From: DRTC01 sp964521025
GTDB lineage: Bacteria; Cloacimonadota; Cloacimonadia; Cloacimonadales; TCS61
Reading direction: 5' to 3'
Length of the DNA stretch: 29,530 nucleotides
NCBI GenBank assembly: GCA_964521025.1
Contig: CAZFPK010000040.1
Coordinates: 1 to 29,530 of the forward strand
Each line of letters opens with the position of its first letter. Position 1 is the stretch's first letter. The notes below the pieces were generated by a model, which had not been told where the DNA came from, ran no database searches, and saw nothing but the letters and a program-made list of their open reading frames with translations. This document shows positions 8,200-17,041 of the stretch, piece after piece. The position numbers and the translations under genes were made by a program.

Positions 8200-8823
8200 A
8201 TGAATTTAATTCTCATTGGAATTCAAGGTAGCGGCAAAGGAACTCAAGCTAAATTACTGCAGGAAAAATTCGGCTGGTTGCATATTACAACCGGTGATCT
8301 TTTCCGGGAAAACATCAAAAACCAAACCGAGCTCGGAAAGATTGCCCGGACTTTCACGGATAAAGGAGAATTGGTTCCAGATAAATATGTTTTTAAAATT
8401 GTCGAAGATGCTTTATCAAAAACCGAAAAAGGATTTATTCTGGATGGATTCCCCCGTAATCTCGAACAAACGGAATTCCTCCTGAAAAAAATTCCTATCG
8501 ATAAAGTTGTCTTATTGGAATTAAATGATAATGTCGCCGTTAAAAGAGTTACAGCACGCAGAATGTGTATCGATTGCAAAGCGGATTATAATCTCTTGTT
8601 TCATCCGTCAAAGATTGAAGGAGTTTGTGACAACTGTGGAGGTAAAATCATACAAAGAAAGGATGATACGGAACAGGCAATCAAAAAAAGGTTAGAGAAA
8701 TTTCATCTTGAAACAAGGAAAGCGATCGAACTTTTCAAGGAAAAAAATATGCTGATCAAAATAAATGCCGACTGCAAATTGGAAGATATTCATCGTGAGA
8801 TAGTTACCAAACTCGGAAAATAG
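8200..8823 (+). CDS. adk: Adenylate kinase
   Basis: It catalyses ATP + AMP to 2 ADP in the cytoplasm. The start at 8200 (MNLILIGIQGSGKGTQ) follows GGAG at 8191 and places the P-loop at residues 7-14, as in the family; an in-frame upstream ATG at 8125 would add 25 unlikely residues. The protein is 207 residues, normal for the long-lid type. TTGDLFRE, LDGFPRN and ARRMC are family motifs. The LID carries four cysteines (C123, C126, C143, C146), indicating a structural zinc site as in many Gram-positive and anaerobe enzymes. Confidence 0.95.
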   Translation: MNLILIGIQGSGKGTQAKLLQEKFGWLHITTGDLFRENIKNQTELGKIARTFTDKGELVPDKYVFKIVEDALSKTEKGFILDGFPRNLEQTEFLLKKIPIDKVVLLELNDNVAVKRVTARRMCIDCKADYNLLFHPSKIEGVCDNCGGKIIQRKDDTEQAIKKRLEKFHLETRKAIELFKEKNMLIKINADCKLEDIHREIVTKLGK

Positions 8824-8902
8824 TAAATCTACTTTCCGAAGTTGATATTTTTTATTTAAAGATCAAAACCCCGGTAAACTAAAATCAGGAAAAAAAGAAA
8901 AT

Positions 8903-10600
8903 ATGAAACCGTCACATAATCTGATCCGGTTTTCAATATCCATAGAAAGAATAGTTTTCATAATCCTGAATATTTTTGCTTTACTCAATATTCAGTTTTT
9001 GTTTCTGAATATCATCAGGATAGAAAATGAAATTATAGGTTCATACACAAAAGTTTCGATCTTTTTCCTGATCTTCTACCTGGTTACAAGATTTGTCAGT
9101 CGCGGTTTCAATCTAAAAAAATTACTCAATATTCTTCCTGATATTCTCTTTATTATTTTAGGATTGAGTGTTGGAGGATCGGAACGGGTCTTTCAATTCT
9201 ATCTTCTCGGCAGACAGACTTTTATTCTTATCCGGAATCTGGCTTTTAAACAAAATAAAGGCAGACTGTTCGAAAAACTTTCCGATAATCCGCCGGTTTT
9301 TGTTTTGTTCAGTTTTCTGCTGGTTATTTTTATCGGAACATTACTGCTGCTCCTTCCCGCTGCAACCTCAACAGGAAAGATCACCTCTTTATTAGGAGCA
9401 TTATTCACCTCGACTTCCGCCACCTGTGTAACCGGTTTGATCGTTTATGATACCGGAACTCATTTCACCTTGTTCGGTCAATTGATCATTCTTTCTCTTA
9501 TCCAGATCGGTGGTTTGGGAATAATGACCGTATCGAGTGCATTCGCGATCATGTTAGGACAAAAACTCTCCCTCAAAAGCGAGAACCTGATCCAGAATGT
9601 GATCGGAGAATCGAATAAGATCAACATGGTCATCCTGGTAAAAGGAATCTTCTTCGTAACGATCTTCTTCGAAATAATTGGTGCTTTACTGCTTTACCTG
9701 ACATTTAAAAGCGAGATCTGGACAACTCAAAAAGCAGTTTATCATGCTGTTTTTCATTCGATTTCTTCTTTTTGTAATGCCGGTTTCAGCCTCTATTCAA
9801 ATAGTTTTATGGCTTTCAGGTCGAATTTGAACATCAATTTCGTGATCACAACTTTGATCATTTTCGGAGGGATCGGTTTCCCGGTCATTGTCGATCTGAA
9901 AAGGATCATTGCTTATAAATTCAAATTATCCCGGCTTACTCTACATTCAAAAATCGTCTTATCGACTACTGTTTTTCTGATCCTTTTGGGATTTATCGGT
10001 TATTTTATTTCCGAATATAATTCCGAAATGAAAGGTTTCAGTATGCTCGATAGGATCTATGCTTCTTTTTTCCAATCAGTAACGACCAGAACTGCCGGAT
10101 TTAATACGATCGATAATGCCAATTTGAGTAGAGCTTCGGTCTATATTTCCAATATTTTTATGTTTATCGGTGCATCTCCCGGTTCGACCGGCGGAGGTGT
10201 TAAAACAACCACTTTTGCGATCATAATCATCTCCCTGATCGCGATATTCCGAGGAAATAAAGATGTCAGTATTTTTCAAAGGAAAGTTGCGGAAGATATT
10301 ATCAAAAAGATAATGGCATTGATCGCAGCTTCTCTATTTCTGCTTTCATTGATGATCTTCATTCTTTTATTGCTCGAACCTTTCCCATTTGAAAAAGTTG
10401 TATTCGAATGCTTTTCTGCTTTTGGAACAGTCGGTCTCTCGATGGGAATTACTCCGAACTTATCGAATATCAGCAGGATCGTCATTATTATTCTGATGTA
10501 TTTAGGTCGGGTTGGTCCATTGACTTTGATCTTTGCCATTTCCGAAACAAAAACAAAAACCAGCTATCATTTTACTGAAGAAAAGATCAGTATCGGATAA
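8903..10600 (+). CDS. ktrB: TrkH/KtrB-type potassium uptake channel subunit
   Basis: This 565-residue membrane protein has the four pore-loop repeats of the TrkH/KtrB superfamily, each with its selectivity-filter glycine: TCVTGL (about 173), CNAGFS (about 292), RTAGFN (about 395) and GTVGLS (about 507). The TGGGVKTTT segment near 430 matches the hinge loop region. The N-terminus carries a roughly 120-residue extension with three to four extra hydrophobic helices. It is followed after 107 bases by the RCK subunit, so the two form a Ktr-like K+ uptake system in the inner membrane. KtrB versus TrkH naming is a judgement, based on pairing with a single-RCK partner. Confidence 0.9.
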   Translation: MKPSHNLIRFSISIERIVFIILNIFALLNIQFLFLNIIRIENEIIGSYTKVSIFFLIFYLVTRFVSRGFNLKKLLNILPDILFIILGLSVGGSERVFQFYLLGRQTFILIRNLAFKQNKGRLFEKLSDNPPVFVLFSFLLVIFIGTLLLLLPAATSTGKITSLLGALFTSTSATCVTGLIVYDTGTHFTLFGQLIILSLIQIGGLGIMTVSSAFAIMLGQKLSLKSENLIQNVIGESNKINMVILVKGIFFVTIFFEIIGALLLYLTFKSEIWTTQKAVYHAVFHSISSFCNAGFSLYSNSFMAFRSNLNINFVITTLIIFGGIGFPVIVDLKRIIAYKFKLSRLTLHSKIVLSTTVFLILLGFIGYFISEYNSEMKGFSMLDRIYASFFQSVTTRTAGFNTIDNANLSRASVYISNIFMFIGASPGSTGGGVKTTTFAIIIISLIAIFRGNKDVSIFQRKVAEDIIKKIMALIAASLFLLSLMIFILLLLEPFPFEKVVFECFSAFGTVGLSMGITPNLSNISRIVIIILMYLGRVGPLTLIFAISETKTKTSYHFTEEKISIG

Positions 10601-10707
10601 ATGGTTGACTTAAGAATTATTTTCTTTAAATGTGTTTTTGCAAACTTTATGATGAATCGAAATGTTGTATTAAATTAGTGTTATTTATTAATTAATCGGA
10701 GGAGAAA

Positions 10708-11409
10708 ATGGCAAAATTTGCCGTCATAGGACTCGGAAAATTCGGCATGACCGTCGCAACAACTCTCTATGAAAACGGAGCCGAAGTAATTGCTATCGAT
10801 ACGGATCAGAAATTGATAGATGAGATCAGCGGTAAGGTTTCGGTTGCGATCAATATGAACAGTACGAACGAAAAAGCACTCAAAATTAATAGGATCCAGG
10901 ATGTCGATGCTGTCATCCTGGCTATCGGAAATAACATCGAAGTAAGTGTGCTGACGACTGTTATCCTGAAAAAATTAGGAGTAGGTAATATCTTTGCAAA
11001 AGTTGACAGCAAAGTTCACGCCCGGATTTTGGAGTTATTGGGAATTCGAAATATAATTTTCCCGGAAGAGCAGATCGGCATTCAGATCGCGAATTCTCTT
11101 CTTTCCGGAAATATCATGGAATATGTGGATCTTTCCAGCGGACACAGCGTTGTCGAGATAAAAGTTCCAAGTTTATGGGTTGGAAAAACCTTGCAGGAGC
11201 TGGCTCTTCCAACCAAAAAAGGGATTAATATTATCGCCATAAAATATACATCCCAGGATATTTCGGAAGAAGGAGAGAACATCATCCAGCAAAGAATAAA
11301 CGATATGCCGGGAGCGAATGATGTTATCAAAGAGGAAGACATCCTTGTTTTGATCGGACCAAAAACGAAAATCAATGCTCTCATCAGCGAAACAGAAAAA
11401 AAAGGATAA
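10708..11409 (+). CDS. ktrA: Potassium uptake regulatory subunit with RCK N- and C-domains (KtrA/TrkA family)
   Basis: This 233-residue protein starts after a strong site (CGGAGGAGAAA). The N-terminal Rossmann domain has GLGKFG (residues 8-13) and the acidic IDTD at the end of the second strand, binding NAD or adenine nucleotides. Residues about 140-225 form the RCK_C domain. With one RCK_N/RCK_C unit it matches KtrA length; full TrkA has two. It gates the pore protein encoded just upstream. It is closely followed by the PAS protein gene (4-base gap). Confidence 0.93.
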   Translation: MAKFAVIGLGKFGMTVATTLYENGAEVIAIDTDQKLIDEISGKVSVAINMNSTNEKALKINRIQDVDAVILAIGNNIEVSVLTTVILKKLGVGNIFAKVDSKVHARILELLGIRNIIFPEEQIGIQIANSLLSGNIMEYVDLSSGHSVVEIKVPSLWVGKTLQELALPTKKGINIIAIKYTSQDISEEGENIIQQRINDMPGANDVIKEEDILVLIGPKTKINALISETEKKG

Positions 11410-11413
11410 GATC

Positions 11414-12184
11414 ATGAAACTTTCATTTACTGCTAAAATCAAGTTAATAATTATCTTACTTTTCATAATTTCATTGATACAGGGAATAATCATTTTTCAA
11501 TTGACTGCGAATTTCACGGACACGATCCAGTTGAAATTGGATATTCAAAACACGGTCTATATAACCCTTTTCCTGCAGTTCGTTTTAGCGTTGATCCTCA
11601 TCTTTTATATTCCCATTTTCCTGAATAAAGCATTTTCCGGGATCCACCAGATCCTCAAAGAAATTTCCAAAGGAACCTACAGTATCGATATCGATACAAA
11701 AGAATACAGGAATAAACTCGACAAGGAATTTTATGCCTTAATTTTATCTATCAAAAAAATGCTTGAATCGATCCTGAAATTCGATCTGCTTAAAAAAGAT
11801 AAGATCATCGAGCATCATAACCGCATCACAGCATTATTGAATCTTACCGAAGATGGTTTTATTATTTTCGATATCAAGGGAAATATCGTTTATCTAAATG
11901 ATCTGGTTACGGAAATTTTTCCTTCAATCACAGAGAAGGTAAATATGATCGATTCCAAATTCCCTCCCGAAATCGAAAATAATATCAAGAAATATATTGT
12001 TAATGTCCTGAAAAATAAAACTAAAAGCGAAGCTCAACAATTCTTTGCTCCATCTTTGAAAAAACATATTTTCCTGAACAGCGGGATGATCAGAGATAAC
12101 AAAGGTGAAGCAAAAGGTGTAGTTGTTGCATTGACGAATCTGGATAGGAAAAAAGCGGAAAAGACAAAAGAATTGGAAATTTAA
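11414..12184 (+). CDS. Membrane-bound PAS-domain protein without kinase output
   Basis: The start at 11414 (MKLSFTAKIKLIIIL) is four bases past the KtrA stop, with GGATAAG as its ribosome site; the longer frame from 11375 overlaps ktrA. Of 256 residues, two transmembrane helices (about 9-30 and 45-69) bracket a short loop. A HAMP-like stretch follows (70-120), then a PAS domain (about 135-250) containing LTEDGFIIFDIKGNIVYLND and a terminal GVVVALTNLDRKK. This is the sensor half of a histidine kinase, but there is no H-box or ATPase domain and the gene simply ends after PAS. Position suggests it is co-transcribed with the K+ uptake genes and might sense a signal linked to them; that is inference. 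Confidence 0.75.
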   Translation: MKLSFTAKIKLIIILLFIISLIQGIIIFQLTANFTDTIQLKLDIQNTVYITLFLQFVLALILIFYIPIFLNKAFSGIHQILKEISKGTYSIDIDTKEYRNKLDKEFYALILSIKKMLESILKFDLLKKDKIIEHHNRITALLNLTEDGFIIFDIKGNIVYLNDLVTEIFPSITEKVNMIDSKFPPEIENNIKKYIVNVLKNKTKSEAQQFFAPSLKKHIFLNSGMIRDNKGEAKGVVVALTNLDRKKAEKTKELEI

Positions 12185-12306
12185 CTTTTTTCTCTAATTC
12201 CGTTCGGAATCCATGGGATCGGGAATGGAATAGAATAAATTGTGTTCCTAAACAAGATTACGGGACAAGCAATAAATGGATAAGATCGAGATCGTATTTT
12301 ACGAGT

Positions 12307-13281
12307 ATGGAAATAATTTATCAAGAGAATTCAACACAAAGGATCGATAAATATATTGTCGGTCTGAAAGATAAAAGATTTTATTCACGATCATTTATCG
12401 ATAAACTGATCAAAGATAATTTCATTACCGTAAATAACAAACCTGTAAAAAAAAATCATCATCTGAAAAAAGGTGAGGTCATCGCTATTGAAATTCCGGA
12501 AAGAAAAAGTTATCTTCCGGAGCCTGAAGATATTCCTCTGGATATTGTTTATGAAGATGAATCGCTTATGATCATTAATAAACAAGCCGGACTGACCGTT
12601 CATCCCGCACCGGGAAATCCGAAAGGAACTCTGGTCAATGCTCTGATCTATCATTTTAAGGATGATCTCTCGTCAGGAAATGACAAATTCAGACCGGGAA
12701 TAATTCATCGTCTGGATAAGAATACATCCGGTTTGATGATCGTTGCGAAAAATGACCGTATTCATTATTTACTCTCAAAGATGTTCCAGGAAAGAAAGAT
12801 CGAAAAATATTATCAAACTATTACAGTTGGAATTCCCAAAAATAAATATGATTCGATCGTTACTTTCATAAATCGAAGCAGAAAAGACAGGAAAAAAATG
12901 GCAGTTTCAGATTCCGGAAAAAAAGCAGTCACAAACTTTAAAATTTTGATAGAATTCGATTTTTTTTCTCTTTTGGAAGTAAAACTGGAAACCGGAAGAA
13001 CGCATCAGATCAGGGTTCATTTATCTCATCTCAATTGTCCGGTTTTGGGAGACGGAACTTATTCCAACTTGAAAAGAACTTTAAATCCCATTCCAATCCA
13101 TTTGCAGAAAAAAGTTAAATACCTGTTAGCCAATCACCTGAAAAGACAGGCACTGCATTCATATAAATTAGAATTTGTGCATCCACTAACAGCAAAGGAA
13201 ATTAAAAGCGAGATTGAACTTCCGGAAGATATGAAATATACTTTGGGATGGTTGGAACAGAATTTTAAGCCTGAACCGTGA
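12307..13281 (+). CDS. RluA-family 23S rRNA pseudouridine synthase (RluD-like)
   Basis: This 324-residue protein has an N-terminal S4 RNA-binding domain (about 12-65: SRSFIDKLIKDNFITVNNKP) followed by the RluA catalytic domain. The signature GIIHRLDKNTSG contains the catalytic Asp at residue 137. Other conserved blocks are KQAGLTVHPAPGNPKGTLVN, ETGRTHQIRVHLSHLNCPVLGD and RQALHSYKLEFVHP. Architecture and length match RluD/YlyB-type enzymes that modify 23S rRNA; the exact uridine is not predictable. It lies 122 bases after the PAS gene. Confidence 0.92.
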   Translation: MEIIYQENSTQRIDKYIVGLKDKRFYSRSFIDKLIKDNFITVNNKPVKKNHHLKKGEVIAIEIPERKSYLPEPEDIPLDIVYEDESLMIINKQAGLTVHPAPGNPKGTLVNALIYHFKDDLSSGNDKFRPGIIHRLDKNTSGLMIVAKNDRIHYLLSKMFQERKIEKYYQTITVGIPKNKYDSIVTFINRSRKDRKKMAVSDSGKKAVTNFKILIEFDFFSLLEVKLETGRTHQIRVHLSHLNCPVLGDGTYSNLKRTLNPIPIHLQKKVKYLLANHLKRQALHSYKLEFVHPLTAKEIKSEIELPEDMKYTLGWLEQNFKPEP

Positions 13282-13345
13282 TAGAGGTTGACAGATTTTT
13301 CCTAAAAAAAATCGGTAAATCAAAAAAAAAGTTAAGGATTTGAAA

Positions 13346-13675
13346 ATGTCGAAGGAAGAAATTTTCTCAACTTTGATAGATTTGATTAGAAATAGGGTAA
13401 AATCTATAAACGAGATAATAATCTTCGGGAGTTATGCAAAAAGTAGTCAAAATATAGAGAGTGATGTAGATATTGCTGTTATTCTTCGAGATAAAATTTC
13501 AAGAAAAATGAAATTAAAATTACTGAATGATTTATGGCTTGATACTGCAAAAGTCGGTTTGAATGTTGACTTGATTCTGAAAAAACAAGAAGACTATTGT
13601 AAAGAGCAGAACATTTTCGGAACAATTTCTTATAATATTTTTAAAGAAGGAAATTCATTATGGAAAATGAATTAG
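13346..13675 (+). CDS. MNT-domain nucleotidyltransferase, antitoxin-like (MntA type), first copy
   Basis: This 109-residue minimal nucleotidyltransferase carries the family motif GSX10DXD: GSYAKSSQNIESDVD near residues 30-44. A third acidic position occurs in NVDLIL. ATG 13346 follows AAGGAT with normal spacing; a TTG two codons earlier is less likely. In characterised MntA-HepT systems the MNT protein neutralises the HEPN partner by adding AMP to it. The last 16 bases overlap the start of the HEPN gene, as expected for such a pair. Here the partner is frameshifted. Confidence 0.85.
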   Translation: MSKEEIFSTLIDLIRNRVKSINEIIIFGSYAKSSQNIESDVDIAVILRDKISRKMKLKLLNDLWLDTAKVGLNVDLILKKQEDYCKEQNIFGTISYNIFKEGNSLWKMN

Positions 13676-14063
13676 ATTTGATCCAAAAATGGAAAATAAA
13701 AGCAGAACATGATCTGCAAATTGTAGAACAAGGTTTGAAAAATGATAATATAGTTACGGATATACTATGTTTTCACTGCAGCAGGCAGCAGAAAAATTCT
13801 TAAAAATGTTACTTGTTCATCATAGAATTGAATTCGCTAAAATACATAATATCGCACTTTTGTTAGAAAAATGTAAAGAGGTTGATAAAAGTTTTATGGA
13901 TTTGGATAATGTAAGTTATTTAACTGAATATGCAGTTCAATTACGATATCCTGATGATTTTTATATTCCGGATGTTCAAGAAACGAAAGATGTTTATGAG
14001 GGTGCTATCCAGGTAAGAAATTTCGTATTAGAAAGAATTAACATCGAAACTAAAGAGGTATAA
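13660..14063 (+). pseudogene. HEPN-domain gene, first copy, broken by a -1 frameshift
   Basis: Starting at ATG 13660 (site GAAGGAAA) the frame reads MENELDLIQKWKIKAEHDLQ ... TDILCFH, then runs to a stop at 13801. The continuation lies in another frame from about 13776 to 14063: LQQAAEKFLKMLLVHHRIEF ... YAVQLRYPDDFYIPD. Joined, the product has the textbook HEPN (PF05168-like) pattern CFHLQQAAEKFLK. One base is missing at CACTGCAG (13774-13781), where CACTTGCAG or CACCTGCAG would restore the frame. No canonical -1 slippery heptamer is present. The joined product would be about 134 residues. I see no R-x4-6-H motif, so RNase activity of the intact form is not certain. Confidence 0.8.
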
Positions 14064-14067
14064 TATT

Positions 14068-14259
14068 ATGAACTGTACAAACGAGGAAAAGAACATACAA
14101 TCCTGCAATTGTTCTTATCCCTGCGGGAAAAAAGGAATTTGCTGCGAATGTTTAAGTTATCACAGATCAAGAAGGGAACTACCTGCCTGTTATTTTCCAA
14201 ATGATGCGGAAAAAACTTATGACCGTTCGATCTCGTATTTTGTCGAATTGAATTCGTAA
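14068..14259 (+). CDS. Small Cys-rich protein, DUF6485-like
   Basis: This is a 63-residue protein with eight cysteines arranged around the conserved block CNCSYPCGKKGICCECLSYH and a following LPACYFP. This pattern is recalled from the DUF6485 family of short cytosolic proteins in anaerobes; no function is known. The Cys spacing suggests a metal site. A GAGG ribosome site lies 12 bases upstream, at the end of the broken HEPN gene. It sits between two MNT/HEPN modules on the same strand. Confidence 0.75.
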   Translation: MNCTNEEKNIQSCNCSYPCGKKGICCECLSYHRSRRELPACYFPNDAEKTYDRSISYFVELNS

Positions 14260-14290
14260 AATACAATAAAACCAATAAATGAGGTAATTA

Positions 14291-14682
14291 ATGACTATTC
14301 AGGAGCATAAAAAATATTGGATAAAAAGTGCAGAATATGATCTTGATGTTGCTGAAAATTTATTTTTGAATAAAAAATATGATTGGAGTCTTTTTCTTGG
14401 TCACCTGGTTTTGGAAAAAGTTTTTAAAGCCCTTTATGTCCAAAATAACAATAACAAAATTCCTCCCAAGATGCATAATCTAATAAGATTAGCAGAAATT
14501 TCTTCACTAAATTTAGATCAAAAAAAGAAAATATTTTTCGATGAAGTAAATAATTTTCATCTGGAAACGAGATATCCGGGTATAAGTTGAATTTCAAGAA
14601 AAGTTGTACTAAGTCATGTGCCAAAAAATATCTTGATCAGATCAAGGAGAATTTCTTTTGGCTGAAATCCCTGATAAAATAA
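14291..14682 (+). pseudogene. HEPN-domain gene, second copy, broken by a -1 frameshift near the C-terminus
   Basis: From ATG 14291 (GAGG upstream) the frame encodes 99 residues (MTIQEHKKYWIKSAEYDLDV ... NNFHLETRYPGIS) and stops at 14590. Shifting by one base after CCG at 14576-14578 gives GYKLNFKKSCTKSCAKKYLD then QIKENFFWLKSLIK to a stop at 14680-14682, which is the usual HEPN C-terminal helix (YK...A..YL..I...WL). The restored gene would overlap the following MNT start at 14658. The truncated 99-residue product may still fold partly, so loss of function is likely but not proven. Confidence 0.75.
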
Positions 14683-14990
14683 AAAAAAGAATTATAAAAT
14701 TTTTAGAAGAATTGGAATCAAATAATATTCCAATTAAAGAAGCAGTACTTTTTGGTAGTTATTCAAAAGGTAATTTTCATAAATGGAGTGATATTGATAT
14801 TGCTCTTGTTTCAGACATTTTTCAAGGAATCAGGATGATTGATCGAAAAAGAATCAGGGAGATCAAACTAAATGTCAGTTCGGATATCGAAGTCATCCCG
14901 TTTCGACCTCAGGATTTTACAAAAGATAATCCCCTTGTTAAAGAAATTTTGGAAACCGGAATGAGAATTGATCAAATTGCGATTCAATGA
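14658..14990 (+). CDS. MNT-domain nucleotidyltransferase, second copy
   Basis: This 110-residue protein has the GSX10DXD motif GSYSKGNFHKWSDID near residues 34-48. The third acidic position is Glu in SDIEVIPF rather than Asp. The start is TTG at 14658, chosen because AAGGAGA lies seven bases upstream and the protein then begins MAEIPDKIKKRI, right for the family. Gene order here is HEPN then MNT, opposite to the first module. Confidence 0.82.
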   Translation: MAEIPDKIKKRIIKFLEELESNNIPIKEAVLFGSYSKGNFHKWSDIDIALVSDIFQGIRMIDRKRIREIKLNVSSDIEVIPFRPQDFTKDNPLVKEILETGMRIDQIAIQ

Positions 14991-15061
14991 ATATATTTGT
15001 ATTGCATTTGTCTGCTGAAATTAAAATTTGTTAATATGCGAGGTAAAAGCCGGAGTTTTAA

Positions 15062-16267
15062 ATGAAATATAAATTCGCCAGGATCGAAGAAGCGATCTCG
15101 GATTTTAAAAATGGAAAATTTCTGGTTGTGGTCGATGATGAAAACCGTGAGAATGAAGGTGATTTGATCTGTGCTGCCGAATCGATCACTCCTGAAATGG
15201 TCAATTTTATGATCACAAAAGCCAGGGGTCTGCTCTGCGTTCCCATGACGGAAAAGAGATTGAAAGAACTGAAAATTCCATTGATGACAGATAAAAATAC
15301 AGAGACACACGGCACTAAATTCACTATCTCGGTCGATCATAAAAAATCAACAACCGGAATTTCTGCCAAAGAACGAGCAAATACGATCAACGAACTGGCA
15401 AACCCGGAAGCAGCAGCCAACGACTTTCTCCGACCCGGACATATTTTTCCTTTGATCGCAGAAAACGGCGGAGTCCTGAAGCGAACAGGTCATACGGAAG
15501 CAACAATCGATCTGACCAATCTGGCAGGATTAAATCCAGCCGGAGCATTGTGCGAGATCATCAAAGATGATGGTGAAATGGCGAGATTACCGGAATTGAT
15601 CGAGTTCGCAAAAGAACACAAACTTCATTTAGTAACTATTAAAGATCTGATCGAATTTCGTCGCCGGAACGAGGTTTTGATCGAACGGATCTCCGAAGCA
15701 AAATTACCGACCAGACATGGAGATTTCAAGATAATTTCATATCAAAGTAAAGTTTCGGATGAGTATCATATTGCCCTGATAAAAGGTGAAGTTTCCGGAA
15801 GAGAAAATATCCTCGTCCGGGTTCATTCCGAATGTTTGACCGGAGATGCACTTTTTTCTGCCAGATGTGATTGCGGAGATCAACTGGAATATTCTTTTAA
15901 AAAGATTGGAGAAGAGGGAACAGGCGTCATTCTTTATATGAAGCAGGAAGGTCGCGGTATCGGGTTTCTCAATAAAATGAAAGCATATCATTTGCAGGAT
16001 CACGGCAAAGATACGGTCGAAGCAAACCTGGAGCTCGGATTCCAGGATGATATGCGGGATTACGGGATCGGAGCACAAATCCTGAAAGACCTCGGCTTGC
16101 AAAAGATCAGGCTGCTGACCAATAATCCGCGAAAATTAGTTGCCCTGGAAGGATACGATCTGAAAATTGTTGAAAGAGTTCCGATCGAGATAATTCCTCA
16201 TAAGAATAATGTTCATTATTTAAAAACCAAGAAAGATAAATTGGGTCATATCCTGGAGAAAGTATAA
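15062..16267 (+). CDS. ribBA: Bifunctional 3,4-dihydroxy-2-butanone 4-phosphate synthase / GTP cyclohydrolase II
   Basis: This 401-residue fusion catalyses both entry steps of riboflavin synthesis. The RibB half (1-200) shows DDENRENEGDLI (acidic metal site, about 22-33), the RAGHTEA-like RTGHTEAT and GLNPAGALCEI. The RibA half (205-401) shows HSECLTGDALFSARCDCG with the three zinc cysteines near 258, 269 and 271, then EGRGIGFLNKMKAY and RLLTNNPRK. GGAG precedes the ATG by about seven bases. No other rib genes are adjacent. The upstream gap of 71 bases is too short for an FMN riboswitch. Confidence 0.96.
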   Translation: MKYKFARIEEAISDFKNGKFLVVVDDENRENEGDLICAAESITPEMVNFMITKARGLLCVPMTEKRLKELKIPLMTDKNTETHGTKFTISVDHKKSTTGISAKERANTINELANPEAAANDFLRPGHIFPLIAENGGVLKRTGHTEATIDLTNLAGLNPAGALCEIIKDDGEMARLPELIEFAKEHKLHLVTIKDLIEFRRRNEVLIERISEAKLPTRHGDFKIISYQSKVSDEYHIALIKGEVSGRENILVRVHSECLTGDALFSARCDCGDQLEYSFKKIGEEGTGVILYMKQEGRGIGFLNKMKAYHLQDHGKDTVEANLELGFQDDMRDYGIGAQILKDLGLQKIRLLTNNPRKLVALEGYDLKIVERVPIEIIPHKNNVHYLKTKKDKLGHILEKV

Positions 16268-16319
16268 TTGATTTTAAACGAAAACTTAAGTCAAGTTTTA
16301 AACAAAAGTTGGTATTAGT

Positions 16320-16898
16320 ATGATTTTTCTGAAAGCTATCGCTTTTATTTTATGGAATTTATTAGCAGGTTTTCTAATCGTTTTTACAGTCAAAGCATTA
16401 CTTTTTTATCCAAAAAGAGAATTACATTTCGGGCATAAAAAAATTCCCTTCACACCCGGATTCGCTTTTCTCAAGAAAGACTGGTTGATCAGCAAGATCA
16501 AGAAAATGATCTCCGATTATCTGCATAACTGTTCTTCCGAAGATGAGAATACAAAAGTTGCTGAATGGGAGAATAAAGTGTACCGGAAAGTTTGGGATAA
16601 ACTCGATTTTATCGACAAAATAAAATTTTTTCCTGTGAAATGGCGAGATAATATCCGTCACTTTTTTGCCCTGATATTTTATGAACTGGTGAAACAGTTT
16701 CTGCGAAGTTTTGTTCCATATTTGATGGACAAGTATGATCTTAATAAATATGTAGAATTGCTTTCACAAAAGCTTGATGTGGACATGATTTCAGGATATT
16801 TTGATAAATATGTTTATAAATACCTATTAATATTTTCTTTATCTTTCTTTTTCCTGGTTGGATTGGGAAATATGATCTTATATTTGATCATTCATTAG
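16320..16898 (+). CDS. Membrane protein with DUF445-like N-terminus
   Basis: This 192-residue protein has a transmembrane helix near the N-terminus (about 5-30), then KALLFYPKRELHFGHKKIPF TPGF, which resembles the DUF445 signature (a Phe/Pro pair followed by PFTPG). A charged middle region and a C-terminal hydrophobic helix (about 167-190, YLLIFSLSFFFLVGLGNMIL) follow. It is shorter than typical DUF445 proteins and I cannot assign a function. It follows ribBA by 52 bases. Confidence 0.6.
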   Translation: MIFLKAIAFILWNLLAGFLIVFTVKALLFYPKRELHFGHKKIPFTPGFAFLKKDWLISKIKKMISDYLHNCSSEDENTKVAEWENKVYRKVWDKLDFIDKIKFFPVKWRDNIRHFFALIFYELVKQFLRSFVPYLMDKYDLNKYVELLSQKLDVDMISGYFDKYVYKYLLIFSLSFFFLVGLGNMILYLIIH

Positions 16899-16933
16899 AT
16901 TGGAGGAGATTCGGGGGTACGAGGTGCGTGTAT

Positions 16934-16950
16934 CACGATTCTCCGAATCG
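16934..16950. repeat. Small hairpin before the TolC-like gene
   Basis: ACGATTC (16934-16940) and GAATCGT (16944-16950) form a perfect 7-bp stem with a TCC loop; a partial copy (GATTCTCCGACTC) follows near 16961. On the minus strand, 16908-16928 also contains CGCACCT and CGTACCC, like the heptamers at 3031. Confidence 0.55.
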
Positions 16951-17041
16951 TTGTCATAAAGATTCTCCGACTCACAGTTAATAATGATCTTATGAATAGA
17001 TATAAACAGAAAATAAAAAAAGTCTTAATAAATGGAGAATT

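Noticed and set aside
13660..14682. Programmed -1 frameshifting in the two HEPN genes
   Set aside because: No canonical X-XXY-YYZ slippery heptamer or following stem-loop is evident at either join, so single-base deletion or assembly error is simpler.
14991..15061. FMN riboswitch upstream of ribBA
   Set aside because: The gap is only 71 bases and shows none of the conserved RFN-element segments.
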